Made by a program: the position numbers and the translations under genes. Source: Vogesella alkaliphila (GTDB taxonomy: Bacteria; Pseudomonadota; Gammaproteobacteria; Burkholderiales; Chromobacteriaceae). From it: 64,000 nt of DNA. Position 1 is the first letter of the stretch, and the number at the start of each line of letters is the position of its first letter. Under the pieces are notes generated by a model. It was given only the letters and a program-made list of their open reading frames with translations, ran no database searches and was not told the origin of the DNA. Below, piece by piece: positions 19,173 to 28,393 of this stretch. Where the stretch lies: NCBI RefSeq assembly GCF_014652475.1, contig NZ_BMYW01000001.1:62001-126000 (forward strand), given 5' to 3'.

Positions 19173-19846
19173 GCCGGGCTGGCATAGCCGCGGTTGGCGC
19201 GTTTTTCAAAGTAGGCAAACGCGGGGTTGGAGACGGCCAGCAGCAGCAGGTAGACCACCGCCACTGCGGCGTAGAACACGAAGGGCTGCTTGGTGAACTG
19301 CGCGGCGATGCTGGCCTTGCGCAGCATGTCCTCCAGCCCGACGATCGACACCAGCGAGGTGTCCTTCAGCAGGTTCTGCCACATGTTGTTGAGGCTGGGC
19401 AGGCAGATGCGCCACGCCTGCGGCAGCTGCACGCACCAGAAGATCTGCCAGCGCGACAGGCCGTAGGAGCGCGCCGCCTCCAGCTGCCCCCGGGGGACCG
19501 CCAGGAAGGCGCCGCGGAACACCTCGGACGCGTAGGCGCCGAACACCAGCGCCAGCGCCACCACGCCGCCGGCGAACGGGCTGAGGCTCAGCGTGCCGGC
19601 GAAGTGGGTGTTGATCAGGTTGGACAGGCCGAAGTAGCAGATCAGCAGGATCAGGAATTCGGGAATGCCGCGCAGGACGTTGCTGACCAGATAGGCGGCC
19701 TGCCGCAGCCAGGGCAGCGCCGACATCTTGGCGGCGGCGCCGGCCAGCCCCAGCAGCAGGCCGAAGCAGAGCGAGGTGAACGCCAGTTCCAGGGTCAGGC
19801 CGGCGCCTTCCAGCAGCTGGGCGCTGTAGTCGAGTAGTGCAGCCAT
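19169..19846 (-). CDS. polar amino acid ABC transporter permease 2 (HisQ type)
   Basis: 225-residue partner permease. It has GLTLELAFTSLCFGLLLGLAG, VLRGIPEFLILLICYFGLS and an EAA loop AARSYGLSRWQIFWCVQLPQA. The charge and helix pattern match HisQ/OccQ-like subunits. It lies directly downstream of the binding-protein gene, separated by a strong hairpin at 19862-19884. Confidence 0.92.
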   Translation of the reverse strand: MAALLDYSAQLLEGAGLTLELAFTSLCFGLLLGLAGAAAKMSALPWLRQAAYLVSNVLRGIPEFLILLICYFGLSNLINTHFAGTLSLSPFAGGVVALALVFGAYASEVFRGAFLAVPRGQLEAARSYGLSRWQIFWCVQLPQAWRICLPSLNNMWQNLLKDTSLVSIVGLEDMLRKASIAAQFTKQPFVFYAAVAVVYLLLLAVSNPAFAYFEKRANRGYASPA

Positions 19847-19861
19847 GGGGAGTCTCCAGTG

Positions 19862-19884
19862 CGGGCCGCCGTGCAGGCGGCCCG
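19862..19884 (-). terminator. GC-rich stem-loop between binding-protein and permease genes
   Basis: Perfect 9-bp stem CGGGCCGCC / GGCGGCCCG with a 5-base loop, no T-tract, ten bases after the binding-protein stop. In ABC operons such hairpins stabilise the binding-protein mRNA or partly terminate, so that more binding protein than permease is made. Confidence 0.65.
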
Positions 19885-19894
19885 TCGGGTGGGG

Positions 19895-20671
19895 TTATTG
19901 CGGCAGGATGCTGAACGGGAAGTAGCGCTTGTTGACGGTCTGGAAGTAGCCGTTCTGGTGCACGCCGAGAATGGCCAGGTCGAACTGCGCCTTGAGTTGG
20001 CTGTCGCCCTTGCGCACGGCGATGGCGGTGCCGGCGCCGAAGATCGCGTCGTCGCTGATGGCCTGGCCGGCAAAGGCGAAGCCCGCCTGCTGGCCACCCT
20101 TGGCCAGCCAGTCGTGGGCCACGGTGCTGTCGGCGAACACCGCCTGGATGCGGCCGGACTCCAGATCCAGCCAGGCCGAGTCCAGCGACTGGTAGACCTT
20201 GACGTTGATGCCGCTGCTGCTGGTCGGCAGGCGGTTGCGGAAATAGCTTTCATGGGTGGAGGCGGTCTGCACGCCGACGGTCTTGCCGCGCAGCGTGGCC
20301 GGCTGGTGGCTGATGCCGCTGCCTTTCTTCGCCACCAGGTGCACCGGCGCGGTGGTGAAGATGCGGCTGAAGTCCACCGACTTTTCCCGCTCCGCGGTGC
20401 GCGACATCTGCGCCAGCACCGCATCGATCTGGCGCGCCTTCAGCGCCGGGATCAGCGCGTCGAAGTCCATGGTCACCCACTGACAGGTCACCTTCATCGA
20501 GGCGCACATCTTGTTGCCGATTTCGATCTCCATCCCCTGCAGCTTGCCGGAGGCGTCCTTGTATTCGAACGGGGCGTAGTCGGCGAGGGTGCCGATGCGC
20601 ACCACCTGCTGTGCGTGGGCGGTGCTGATCAGGGTCAGGGCGGTAAGGGCGGAGAACACGAGCTTTTTCAT
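19895..20671 (-). CDS. periplasmic amino acid-binding protein of ABC transporter 1
   Basis: 258-residue SBP_bac_3 protein. The signal peptide [20 protein letters not shown] is cleaved before QQVV. The mature protein opens with the family pattern [19 protein letters not shown] and [14 protein letters not shown], with the typical [19 protein letters not shown] later. It captures a polar amino acid in the periplasm; cluster context suggests homoserine, methionine or a derivative. Unlike most members it carries Cys residues in the CASMKVTC segment, a possible disulfide. Confidence 0.9.
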   Translation of the reverse strand: MKKLVFSALTALTLISTAHAQQVVRIGTLADYAPFEYKDASGKLQGMEIEIGNKMCASMKVTCQWVTMDFDALIPALKARQIDAVLAQMSRTAEREKSVDFSRIFTTAPVHLVAKKGSGISHQPATLRGKTVGVQTASTHESYFRNRLPTSSSGINVKVYQSLDSAWLDLESGRIQAVFADSTVAHDWLAKGGQQAGFAFAGQAISDDAIFGAGTAIAVRKGDSQLKAQFDLAILGVHQNGYFQTVNKRYFPFSILPQ

Positions 20672-20699
20672 GGCGATTTCCTTTGGGTGGGGACGGCAA

Positions 20700-21497
20700 T
20701 CACAGAATGCTGGACAGGAATTTCTGGAACCGGGGCGACTGCTGGCGGGTGAACACTTCGTCGGGGCAGCCGTCTTCTTCGATCTTGCCCTGGTGCACGA
20801 ACACCACGCGGCTGGCGACCTCGCGCGCGAAGCCCATCTCGTGGGTGACCACCAGCATGGTGCGGCCGTCCTCGGCCAGCGCGCGCATCACCTTCAGCAC
20901 CTCGCCCACCAGCTCCGGGTCCAGCGCCGAGGTCGGCTCGTCGAACAGCAGCACTTCCGGGTCGGTGGCCAGCGCGCGGGCGATGGCCACCCGCTGCTGC
21001 TGGCCGCCGGAGAGCTGGCCGGGGTAGGCGTGGCGCTTGCCGGCCATGCTGACCTTTTCCAGCATCGCCAGCGCCTTGGCTTCGGCTTCCTGGCGGCCCA
21101 GGCCGAGCACCTTCTGCGGCACGAACATCACGTTCTGCAGCACCGTCATGTGCGCCCACAGATTGAACTGCTGGAACACCATCGCCAGCTTGCGGCGGAT
21201 GCGGGTGATCTGCCGCGGGTCGGCCAGCGTCAGGCCGCCATCGCGCGTCGCCTTCATCTCCAGATGCTCGCCGTTGATGGTCAGGCGTCCGGAGTCGGGC
21301 GTTTCCAGCAGGTTGATGCAGCGCAGCAGGGTGCTTTTGCCGGAGCCGCTGCTGCCCAGGATCGAGATCACGTCGTGCTTGTGCGCGGTGAGCGAGATGC
21401 CTTTCAGGATCTCGACGCTGCCGAAGGACTTGTGCAGGTCCTCGATGGCCAGCACCGGCGGCGGTGGCGAAAAAGCGGGATGGACTAGGGATGTCAT
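20700..21497 (-). CDS. polar amino acid ABC transporter ATPase (HisP/GlnQ type)
   Basis: 265-residue ATP-binding subunit. Walker A is GSSGSGKST (near residue 50), the Q-loop [12 protein letters not shown], the signature LSGGQQQR, Walker [14 protein letters not shown] and the H-loop VVTHEMGF. An N-terminal Pro-rich extension precedes the fold. It is the first transporter gene in transcription order, downstream of the aldehyde dehydrogenase. Confidence 0.94.
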   Translation of the reverse strand: MTSLVHPAFSPPPPVLAIEDLHKSFGSVEILKGISLTAHKHDVISILGSSGSGKSTLLRCINLLETPDSGRLTINGEHLEMKATRDGGLTLADPRQITRIRRKLAMVFQQFNLWAHMTVLQNVMFVPQKVLGLGRQEAEAKALAMLEKVSMAGKRHAYPGQLSGGQQQRVAIARALATDPEVLLFDEPTSALDPELVGEVLKVMRALAEDGRTMLVVTHEMGFAREVASRVVFVHQGKIEEDGCPDEVFTRQQSPRFQKFLSSIL

Positions 21498-21590
21498 GGG
21501 TGATCCTCTTTCTCGATTTGTGGACGTCTTTTTTTGTGTACAACTTCCGGCGGCGGCAGCGCCGCCGGTACGACGACTTGGAACCGCTTT

Positions 21591-23006
21591 CTAGTGCGCG
21601 CCCAGGCGCTTGCGTTTGAAACAGATCACCTTGGGCTGCGACATCTCGGCGATGGCGAAGCGCACCCCCTCGCGTCCCAGCGAGCCGTACTTGAAACCGC
21701 CGAACGGCATGCCGTCGAAGCGGAAGTCGGAGGAGTCGTTGATCATCACCCCGCCGGCCTGCAGCCGCTCCGCCACCCCCAGCGCCGTTTCCAGATGGCT
21801 GGTGAAGATGCCGGCCTGCAGGCTGCTGTCGCTATCGTTGGCCGCAGCCAGCGCGCCATCCAGATCGTCGAACGGGGCGACGATCACCACCGGCGCGAAC
21901 ACCTCCTCGCGCCAGACGCGGGCGGTGGTGGGCACGTCGGCGAGGATGGTCGGCGCGTACAGCGCGCCCTGGCGCTGGTGGCCGCACAGCACGGTGGCGC
22001 CCTCCGCGATCGCCTCGTCCACCCAGCTTTCGATGCGGCTGGCCTGCGCCTCGCTGATCATCGGCCCCATGTCGGTGGCCTCGTCCAGCGGGTCGCCCAC
22101 CCGCATCGCGGCGGTCAGCTCGGTCAGGTAGCGGGTGAACAGCTCGTACACCGGCCGCGCGATCAGCAGGCGCTGGGTGCCGATGCAGTTCTGCCCGGCG
22201 GCCCAGAACGCGCCGGAGACGCAGGATTCGGCGGCGTCGCGCAGGTCGCAGTCGGCCATCACGATCACCGGTGCGTTGCCGCCGAGGTCCATCGCCAGTT
22301 TCTTCAGCCCCGCCTCGCGGGTGATGGCCTCGCCGCTGACCGGGCCGCCGGTGAAGCTGACCATGCGGATCGCCTTGTCGCGCACCAGCGGCGCAGCCAC
22401 CTCGCTGCCGCCGTGCACCAGCTGCAGCGCATCGCGCGGCACGCCGGCCTGCCACAGGCACTCCGCCAGCCGCACCGCCGACAGCGGCGCCAGCAGCGAC
22501 GGCTTGAGGATCACCGCGTTGCCGGCGGCCAGCGCCGGGCCCAGCTTGTGGGCGACCAGGTTGAGCGGGTCGTTGAACGGGGTGATGGCGAGGATCACGC
22601 CCAGCGGCTCGTGGGTGAAGTAGCCGCTGCGGTCTTCGGCACCGGCGTAGGCGTCGAACGGAATGATCTCGCCGCCGTGGCGTTTGGCTTCCTCCGCCGA
22701 CAGCCGCAGCGTGTTGACGCAGCGCGCCACCTCCTTGCGGGCCTGGCGCAGCGCCTTGCCGGATTCCTGCACGATGGTGCGGGCAAACTCGGTCGTCTGT
22801 TGCTCGACCATGGTCGCGGCGCGCTGCAGCAGCTCGGCGCGCTGGTGGCGCGGCAGCGCTGCGGCCAACGTTGCGCCGTGGCGGGCGTGGCTGACGATGG
22901 CCGGCAGCGCCTCGACCGGGGTCAGCTCGACGCTGCCGACCACGCTGCCGTCAAACGGCGACTGCACTTCGCAGTGCAGCGACTGCTGTTTCAGTGGCGC
23001 GTTCAT
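21591..23006 (-). CDS. NAD(P)-dependent aldehyde dehydrogenase
   Basis: 471-residue ALDH. It shows the cofactor region [15 protein letters not shown], glycine motif SFTGGPVSG, the catalytic Glu in ELGG-like DLGGNAP, and the catalytic Cys in [11 protein letters not shown] (near residue 278). The C-terminal [10 protein letters not shown] resembles lactaldehyde/phosphonoacetaldehyde dehydrogenases. It overlaps the homoserine dehydrogenase-like gene by 4 bp, so a coupled two-step oxidation (homoserine to aspartate semialdehyde to aspartate) is the economical reading; this is inference. A 13-bp dispersed word lies in frame at 22860-22872 (TLAA). Confidence 0.9.
   Translation of the reverse strand: MNAPLKQQSLHCEVQSPFDGSVVGSVELTPVEALPAIVSHARHGATLAAALPRHQRAELLQRAATMVEQQTTEFARTIVQESGKALRQARKEVARCVNTLRLSAEEAKRHGGEIIPFDAYAGAEDRSGYFTHEPLGVILAITPFNDPLNLVAHKLGPALAAGNAVILKPSLLAPLSAVRLAECLWQAGVPRDALQLVHGGSEVAAPLVRDKAIRMVSFTGGPVSGEAITREAGLKKLAMDLGGNAPVIVMADCDLRDAAESCVSGAFWAAGQNCIGTQRLLIARPVYELFTRYLTELTAAMRVGDPLDEATDMGPMISEAQASRIESWVDEAIAEGATVLCGHQRQGALYAPTILADVPTTARVWREEVFAPVVIVAPFDDLDGALAAANDSDSSLQAGIFTSHLETALGVAERLQAGGVMINDSSDFRFDGMPFGGFKYGSLGREGVRFAIAEMSQPKVICFKRKRLGAH
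22860..22872 (-). repeat. 13-bp DUS-like word inside a gene
   Basis: Exact copy in the aldehyde dehydrogenase gene. On the coding (minus) strand it reads AACGTTGGCCGCA, giving TLAA. Confidence 0.85.
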
Positions 23007-24070
23007 GCTTGCACCTCCTGGCCGCGGGTCTGCTCGGCCAGCTCGATCAGGTCGGAGAGCACGGCGAAGGCGGTTTCCACGCGTCCGGCGCCCGGGCCGC
23101 TGATGGTGACGCCGCCCAGCACGTCGGTGTCGAAGGTGATGGCATTGGTGACGCCGCCGATCGCCGCCAGCGGGTGGCCGGCCGGTAATTCGCGCGGCTC
23201 GACGCTGGCGCTGACGCTGCCGTCCGGCTGACGGGTGGCGGAACCGACCAGGCGCCAGCTGCGTCCGGCGGCCTGTGCGGCCTGGATGTCGCTACTGGTG
23301 AGGCCGGTGATGCCGCGGCAGGGCACGTCGGCGCGGGTCAACCCGGCCTGCCACAGCGTGTTGGCCAGGATCACCACCTTCAGCTGCACGTCGCCGCCGC
23401 CGAGGTCGGCGCTGGGGTCGGCCTCGGCGTAGCCGAGTTGCTGCGCCTCGCGCACCGCGGCGTCGAAGTCGTGGCCCTGCGCCAGCCGTTCCAGCACGAA
23501 GTTGGAGGTGCCGTTGAGGATGCCGGCAAAGCCGTTGATCTCGCAGCCGCGCAGCGTGGTGCCGATCTGGCGCAGCACCGGCGTGCCGCTCATCACCGCG
23601 CCCTCGTACTTGATGGCGGCGCCGTTGGCCGCGGCCAGGGCGGTGAGCGATTGCTGTGCCAGCGCGATCGGGCCCTTGTTGGTGGTGATCACGTGCTTGC
23701 CGTGGCTCAGCGCGGCGCGGCAGTGCGACAGCGCCGGCTCACCTGTGTGCGGGTCGGTGAAGGTGGCCTCGACCACCACGTCCACGTAGTCGGCGGTGAC
23801 CAGTTCGAGGGTGGCGGCGAGGTCGATGTGTTTGCTGATGCGGGTGGCGGGGTCGCTACGCAGCGCGTCGGTGGCGAAGCCGCTGTCGGCGGTGGCCAGC
23901 AGCGCGTCAAGGTCCAGTCCCTGCGGGTTGCTGACCACGCCCAGGCGCAGGTCGGCCAGCGCGGTGATACGGATGTCGAGGTCGCCGAGCTTGCCCTGCT
24001 TTGCCTTGAGCAGGGACACCAGGCCCTGGTTCACGCCGCCGAAACCAATCAGTGCCAATCGGAAAGTCAT
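23003..24070 (-). CDS. homoserine dehydrogenase-family protein, short form without ACT domain
   Basis: 355 residues. The N-terminal Rossmann fold has [17 protein letters not shown], followed by [13 protein letters not shown] and [11 protein letters not shown]. The catalytic domain has [14 protein letters not shown] and the acidic [16 protein letters not shown] used to bind homoserine. Biosynthetic enzymes are usually 430 or more residues with a C-terminal ACT domain; this one ends at the catalytic domain, so it may escape threonine feedback, as expected of a catabolic enzyme. AAGGGATC precedes the ATG at 24070. It overlaps the aldehyde dehydrogenase and follows an Lrp gene. Confidence 0.88.
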   Translation of the reverse strand: MTFRLALIGFGGVNQGLVSLLKAKQGKLGDLDIRITALADLRLGVVSNPQGLDLDALLATADSGFATDALRSDPATRISKHIDLAATLELVTADYVDVVVEATFTDPHTGEPALSHCRAALSHGKHVITTNKGPIALAQQSLTALAAANGAAIKYEGAVMSGTPVLRQIGTTLRGCEINGFAGILNGTSNFVLERLAQGHDFDAAVREAQQLGYAEADPSADLGGGDVQLKVVILANTLWQAGLTRADVPCRGITGLTSSDIQAAQAAGRSWRLVGSATRQPDGSVSASVEPRELPAGHPLAAIGGVTNAITFDTDVLGGVTISGPGAGRVETAFAVLSDLIELAEQTRGQEVQA

Positions 24071-24121
24071 CGCTAGATCCCTTCGTGTTCGAGTGTGGAA
24101 CTTCATGTTAAGGCGGCGAAA

Positions 24122-24139
24122 TGTCGTCAACAATCGACA
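24122..24139. promoter_or_regulatory. candidate Lrp operator / promoter region
   Basis: Inverted repeat TGTCG-8-CGACA within the 87-bp gap between the Lrp gene and the homoserine dehydrogenase-like gene. The adjacent AT-rich run (AAAAAAGACTATTTTGTTGC) looks promoter-like. Binding by the neighbouring Lrp protein is inferred from position only. Confidence 0.35.
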
Positions 24140-24157
24140 TTGTGTTGCCAAAAAAGA

Positions 24158-24670
24158 CTATTTTGTTGCACTTTGGCTGCCGCCGGCTGCGCTTTGCCCG
24201 TCGCCCTCCACCGGGATGAACAGCGAGGTTTTCAGCGTGTTGAGCACCACGTTGGTGGTGATGCGGCGGATCATCGGGTTGTTCTCCATCACCCGCGCCG
24301 TCAGGCGGTCGTAGGCCTCGACATCCTGGGCGGTGATGATGACGATCAGGTCGGCGGCGCCGGTCACGTAGTAGATTTGCTGGATGGCGTCGATCTGCTT
24401 CGCCCACTCGCGGAAGCGGTTGACGGTGTCGTAGTTGTCGCGCTCGATCTCCATGGCGGCGACAAAGCTCATCGGCCGCCCGACCAGCGCGCGGTCGAGC
24501 ACGGCGACCTCGGCGCTGATGATCTTTTCGGCGCGCAGCCGCTTGAGGCGCTTCTGCACGGCGGAGGCGGACAGGCCGATGGCCTCGGCGATCACTTCCG
24601 CCTTGACCGTGCAGTCGCGCTGCATGAGGGTGAGGATCTTCTGGTCGAAGGAATCGAGAGTGGTGGTCAT
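24158..24670 (-). CDS. Lrp/AsnC-family transcriptional regulator
   Basis: 170 residues from ATG 24670 (a GTG at 24679 is possible). The helix-turn-helix spans DSFDQKILTLMQRDCTVKAEVIA and GLSASAVQKRLKRLR; the RAM domain runs from about 65 to 150. The last 20 residues are a polar tail (Gly/Ser/Gln) beyond the usual end. It is immediately upstream of the homoserine dehydrogenase-like gene on the same strand and is the likely local regulator of the 17-24 kb catabolic cluster. Confidence 0.9.
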   Translation of the reverse strand: MTTTLDSFDQKILTLMQRDCTVKAEVIAEAIGLSASAVQKRLKRLRAEKIISAEVAVLDRALVGRPMSFVAAMEIERDNYDTVNRFREWAKQIDAIQQIYYVTGAADLIVIITAQDVEAYDRLTARVMENNPMIRRITTNVVLNTLKTSLFIPVEGDGQSAAGGSQSATK

Positions 24671-24687
24671 GGGCGTCACCCGTAAAG

Positions 24688-25347
24688 TCAGAGATAGAAA
24701 GCGGTGGCCGCGCCGGCCCCCGCACAGAGGCGCACCTGGTCCAGTGCCCGGATCAGCGCGCTTCTGAAGTCGTCGTTGCAGTGGTCGAGCGCGACGGGGG
24801 GCAGCGCGATGCGGTCAACGCCCGGCGGCAGCGGATAGGCCCGTTCCGAGCCGTGGCGGTGCTTGGCGATCAGCGCCGAACCCTGCAGCGCCAGCAGCGT
24901 CATCTGCAGCGAGCGCGGGGCCGGCAGCGCCAGCGCGCCGGCCAGCGGCAGCAGCAGCGGGGTGAGCTGTTGCAGCAGCGGAATCTCGTACACCCCCGGC
25001 CACCAGGCGTGCGCGTGCGGCGGCCAGCAGCCGGTGGGCAGCACGGCGGCCATTTCCACGCTGCGGTCGCTGCGCAGCAGGGCATAGGCCTGCACCCGGC
25101 CGTCGGCGGCGGGGCGGGCATGGCACAGCAGGCCGGCCGGATGCGGCACCGGCGCGGCCAGCGCGATGCCGGCCGGGCGCAGTTGCTGCAGCAGCGCCTG
25201 CGCGTGCTGCCGCTGCGCGGCGCTCAGCGGCTCACCGGCGACGCCGGGGGCCGGCAGCAGCCGGCAGCGCCACTGCGGGCCGGGCGGCATCGCGATACCG
25301 CCGTCGTGCGGCAGCGGCGATTCGCCGGCCGAAAATGGTTCACGCAT
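24688..25347 (-). CDS. hypothetical protein
   Basis: 219 residues that I do not recognise. They are Leu/Ala/Pro-rich with a hydrophobic centre (EIPLLQQLTPLLLPLAGALAL) and a short polar C-terminus with CNDDFRSALIRALDQVRL. No signal peptide or clear domain. It is 17 bp upstream of the Lrp gene on the same strand and could be the first gene of that transcript. An overlapping plus-strand ORF looks like a shadow, because its translation is rich in Arg/Gln/Gly as expected of an antisense frame. Confidence 0.5.
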   Translation of the reverse strand: MREPFSAGESPLPHDGGIAMPPGPQWRCRLLPAPGVAGEPLSAAQRQHAQALLQQLRPAGIALAAPVPHPAGLLCHARPAADGRVQAYALLRSDRSVEMAAVLPTGCWPPHAHAWWPGVYEIPLLQQLTPLLLPLAGALALPAPRSLQMTLLALQGSALIAKHRHGSERAYPLPPGVDRIALPPVALDHCNDDFRSALIRALDQVRLCAGAGAATAFYL

Positions 25348-25532
25348 ACGAGCCCTCCCGTCTTGCCGCCGCGCCGGATTCCGGCTCCGGCGGCGATGCC
25401 TCGACTGTCATTATGCCGAGGGCGGTGGCGGCAAAAGCGCAATGTGCGGCACTTCTGTTACGCAGGAGCGCCTATTTTCTGATTTTTGTTCCGCATTGCC
25501 GCGAAAATGACGTTGGCAATGGTTGGCCGCGG

Positions 25533-25567
25533 CAAAACAAAACCCGCACCGTGACGGGTGCGGGTTG
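25533..25567 (-). terminator. rho-independent terminator of the lone binding-protein gene
   Basis: Stem AACCCGCACC / GGTGCGGGTT with a 6-base loop. On the minus strand it is followed by TTTTGTTTTG (complement of CAAAACAAAA). It sits 30-60 bases after the stop at 25596, so the gene is monocistronic. Confidence 0.88.
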
Positions 25568-25595
25568 CGGGGTTCAGGCTTGCTGCCGGGGCGGC

Positions 25596-26360
25596 TTACT
25601 TGAACGGGTAGATGTCGTTGCTGAAGTACTTGTCCTGGATCTTCTTGTAGGTGCCGTCCTTCAGGATTTTCTTCAGCGCCACGTTGATCTTGGCCAGCAG
25701 TTCCTTGTTGCCTTTCTGTACCGCGATGCCGCAGCCCTGGTAGTACTTCGGATCGTTGAACACCGGGCCGACGAAGGCGTAGCCCTTGCCCTTGCCGGTT
25801 TTCAGGAAGTCTTCCTCACCCACGGTGGACTCCAGGAACACCGCGTCCAGGCGCTGGCTGGACAGGTCGAGGAAGGCGTCGGTGATCTTGCCGTAGACCT
25901 TGATCTGCGCGCCTTTCGGCTTCAGCTTGTCGTTGGCTTCCTGCTGCTGCACGGCGCTGCGCAGCACGCCGATGTTCTTGCCCTTGTACCAGGCGTCGTT
26001 GATCTGGGTGCCTTCCTTGGCCAGCAGGCGGCCGGGCACGTTGAAGTACATGTCGCTGAAATCGACGATCTTGGCGCGCTCTGGCGTGATGCTCATCGAG
26101 GCGATGGCGACTTCGAACTTCTTGGCCTGCAGCGCCGGCACGATGCCGTCGAAGTCCATCGCCTTCAGTTCGCACTGCAGCTTGGCTTCGGCGCAGATGG
26201 CGCGGGCGATGTCCGGGTCGAAGCCGGTGATGCTGCCGTCGGCGGCCTGTTTCGAGAACGGCGGGTAGCTGACATCGGTGACGATGCGCACGGTTTGGGC
26301 TTGTGCCAGCAGCGGCAGCGAGCAGATGGCGGTCAGCGCCAGCAGGTGTTTGTAGTTCAT
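25596..26360 (-). CDS. periplasmic amino acid-binding protein, lone (Lys/Arg/Orn/His type)
   Basis: 254-residue SBP_bac_3 protein. The signal peptide ends ...LLAQAQ before TVRIVTD. The mature start IVTDVSYPPFSKQAADGSITGFDPDIARAI and VDFSDMYFNVPGRLLAKEG match LAO/HisJ/ArgT-like proteins; an early Cys pair (AICAEAKLQC) is conserved in that group. No permease or ATPase adjoins, so it must use another system's channel. Being next to the arginine-catabolic operon, arginine or ornithine is a reasonable ligand guess. It has its own terminator. Confidence 0.88.
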   Translation of the reverse strand: MNYKHLLALTAICSLPLLAQAQTVRIVTDVSYPPFSKQAADGSITGFDPDIARAICAEAKLQCELKAMDFDGIVPALQAKKFEVAIASMSITPERAKIVDFSDMYFNVPGRLLAKEGTQINDAWYKGKNIGVLRSAVQQQEANDKLKPKGAQIKVYGKITDAFLDLSSQRLDAVFLESTVGEEDFLKTGKGKGYAFVGPVFNDPKYYQGCGIAVQKGNKELLAKINVALKKILKDGTYKKIQDKYFSNDIYPFK

Positions 26361-26634
26361 GGGGTCTCCGTTTTCCTTTGTCGTTGCGGTGTGTGTCGCA
26401 CTCCGCGGCTGTTTCTATCTTAATCGCGGAGACGTGCCAAGCGTGCGTCAATTGTGTATACATTTGTGCGGCTTTTTTGCCAGTGCGAGATAAAAAATCC
26501 GCGGGCAGCCATTTTTTCCGGCTTGACCGCCATCAATGCCGGGCAGGGGGCGGTGGCTACAATGCTTGCTGACCCGTCGCCATCTGAGCGACGCCGGGCC
26601 GGGACGGCTTCCCGGCACCACCCGCGATCACGCC

Positions 26635-26859
26635 ATGGCCAAGAAATTCCCGCTGCACCCCAGGCACCCGGAGCGCATCTGCTGGGGCTGCGACAAGTAC
26701 TGTCCGGCTGGCTCTCTGCAGTGCGGCAACGGCTCCGGCCGTACCCAGCACCCGGCCGAGATGCTGGGTGACGACTGGTACCTGTGGGGCGACTGGGGCA
26801 TCACCCCGGACGACGAGGCGGCGGCGCCCGCCATCCCGAGCGCGGACAGCGACAACTGA
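26635..26859 (+). CDS. DUF3079 small Cys-rich protein
   Basis: 74 residues, starting MAKKFPLHPRHPERICWGCD, with four Cys in ICWGCDKYCPAGSLQCGNG that could bind a metal, then the conserved RTQHPAEMLGDDWYLWGDWG. This matches the DUF3079 family of proteobacterial small proteins of unknown function. The Asp/Ala-rich tail is variable. An upstream in-frame ATG at 26536 would add 33 unlike residues. Single gene, opposite to the binding-protein gene. Confidence 0.88.
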   Translation: MAKKFPLHPRHPERICWGCDKYCPAGSLQCGNGSGRTQHPAEMLGDDWYLWGDWGITPDDEAAAPAIPSADSDN

Positions 26860-27181
26860 GCGCAGCCGCGGCCCAGGGTTGGCCGCAAGCCGGCGGCCAT
26901 CGCGGGCGCGGCAATTGCGTACAGGTGACATCGCTGTACAGAAGCGGCACCACCGCCACCGCTCCTGCCGATCGCGGAAAAATTTTATCTTCTTGATAAG
27001 TCTGGATGTTTTCTTTTTTTCGGCCGGTTGTTGCGTTGCAGCAAGCGCGCCGCCGGCCGTTGTGACGCGCAGGGATTGCTGAAATGATGCGTACGCAACA
27101 GGCTGGGCGCGTCCGTTCGCGCCGCCGCTAACGCCGGCGTCGTGCGCCCATCCCCATCCATCCGCCGTCAAGGAGTGAAGC
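26860..27181. other. upstream region of the arginine regulator
   Basis: About 320 bases without a gene. It holds a one-mismatch copy of the dispersed word at 26875-26887 (AGGGTTGGCCGCA) and an AT-rich patch at 26976-27030 that is probably the promoter zone. A TGTACAG...CTGTACA-like pair (TACAGGTGACATCGCTGTA) around 26919-26939 could be an operator, but I cannot assign it. Confidence 0.4.
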
Positions 27182-27289
27182 ATGTCCCTGCCCGTCGCCG
27201 CCGCCCGGCCATTGCCCGTCACCGGCGTGGCGCCACCGTTCGCGGTGTGCGCCGGCCGCGCTGTAGCCGCCGCGGGGGCAGGGCGATGA
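27182..27289 (+). CDS. 35-residue leader ORF ahead of argR
   Basis: The ATG at 27182 has a strong AAGGAG site seven bases ahead and reads 35 codons (MSLPVAAARPLPVTG...). Its TGA overlaps the argR start codon as ATGA. The argR ATG itself has only a weak site (CAGGG), so its translation may depend on ribosomes finishing this leader. No run of Arg codons is seen, so classical attenuation is not indicated. It could instead be the remnant of a longer N-terminus. Confidence 0.5.
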   Translation: MSLPVAAARPLPVTGVAPPFAVCAGRAVAAAGAGR

Positions 27290-28257
27290 CGGCGCCGCTG
27301 CAGCTGGCGGTGCTGCTGTTGCCGCCGTGTTCGCCGTTCGGCATCGGCTGCTTTGCCGAGCCCTTCCTGCAGGCCAACCGTCTGGCCGGCAAGACGCTGT
27401 ACCAGTTGCGCTTCTATAGCTGGAACGGCCAGCCGCTGCCGATGGCCGGCGGCATGCGCTACCCGGTGAGCGGCGCGCTGCGCGACGCCGAGGCCTGCGA
27501 CCAGCTGTTCGTGCTCAGCGAGGGCGTGCTGCCGTTCAGCGACGCCGCGCTGTGTTGCCACGCGCTGGCGCTGCTGGCGTCCCGCGTGTCGCTGCTGGGC
27601 GGGGTGCACTGCGGTGCCTGGTGGCTGGCCAGCGCCGGCCTGCTCGACGGCTACCACGCCACCATCCACTGGCCGGAGCAGCCGGCCTTTGTCGAGCGTT
27701 TTCGCAATGTGCTGGCGTCGCAGCACGTGTACGAACTGGATCGCGGCCGCTTCACCTGTGCCGGCGGCCTCGCGCAGATCGACGGCGCGCTGGCGCTGAT
27801 CGGGCGCCAGCACGGCGTCGAGCTGGTGGAGTCCATCGCCGCGCTGCTGTGCGCCGAGCGCGTGCGCGGCAGCGACGAGCGCCAGCGCGTGCCGCTGCTG
27901 GCGCGGGTGGGCGAGAAGCACCCGAAGCTCACCGAGGCGGTGATGCTGATGGAAGCCAATATCGAGGAGCCGCTGACCACCGACGAGCTGGCGCGCCTCA
28001 CCAACCAGTCGCGCCGCCAGCTGGCGCGCCTGTTCAAGCAGTACCTCGACGATTCGCCGTCGCGCTACTACCTGCAGCTGCGGCTGGAGCGCGCCCGCCA
28101 TCTGTTGCGCAACACCGGCAAGTCGGTGGTGCAGATCGGGCTGTTGTGCGGCTTTTCTTCCGGGCCGCACTTTTCCACCGTGTACCGCACCCATTTCGGC
28201 ATCTCGCCGCGCGAGGAGCGTTTCCCCGGCGACGGCGACTTTGCCGACGAGGCCTGA
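27286..28257 (+). CDS. argR: AraC-family regulator, ArgR type (arginine/ornithine catabolism)
   Basis: 323 residues. An N-terminal DJ-1/PfpI (GATase-like) domain (about 1-180) with LAVLLLPPCSPFGIGCFAEPF is followed by a C-terminal AraC double helix-turn-helix (about 215-310). That part includes ARLTNQSRRQLARLFKQYL and the signature GLLCGFSSGPHFSTVYRTHFGISPREE. This is the layout of Pseudomonas ArgR, which activates the aru/ast arginine succinyltransferase operon in response to arginine. It lies 136 bp upstream of astC on the same strand, which supports the same role. It is unrelated to the E. coli ArgR repressor. Confidence 0.87.
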   Translation: MTAPLQLAVLLLPPCSPFGIGCFAEPFLQANRLAGKTLYQLRFYSWNGQPLPMAGGMRYPVSGALRDAEACDQLFVLSEGVLPFSDAALCCHALALLASRVSLLGGVHCGAWWLASAGLLDGYHATIHWPEQPAFVERFRNVLASQHVYELDRGRFTCAGGLAQIDGALALIGRQHGVELVESIAALLCAERVRGSDERQRVPLLARVGEKHPKLTEAVMLMEANIEEPLTTDELARLTNQSRRQLARLFKQYLDDSPSRYYLQLRLERARHLLRNTGKSVVQIGLLCGFSSGPHFSTVYRTHFGISPREERFPGDGDFADEA

Positions 28258-28263
28258 GCCGCG

Positions 28264-28283
28264 TGCGGCCAACGTTGGCCGCA
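28264..28283. repeat. 20-bp palindromic form of the DUS-like word
   Basis: Perfect TGCGGCCAACGTTGGCCGCA seven bases after the argR stop, in the argR-astC gap. It may also act as a weak stem-loop. Confidence 0.9.
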
Positions 28284-28393
28284 ACCGTGACAGGCTGGCC
28301 CAAACAGAAAGCTGCGTGTCTTGATTCTGGATGGAAAGTTTGACGCGCCTCCCTAGAATGGCTCCATCTCAACGCCAGATGAAGGATTCCCAG

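Noticed and set aside
24781-25482. Plus-strand gene opposite the hypothetical protein at 24688-25347
   Set aside because: Arg/Gln/Gly-rich translation typical of an antisense shadow; the minus frame is in line with the Lrp operon.
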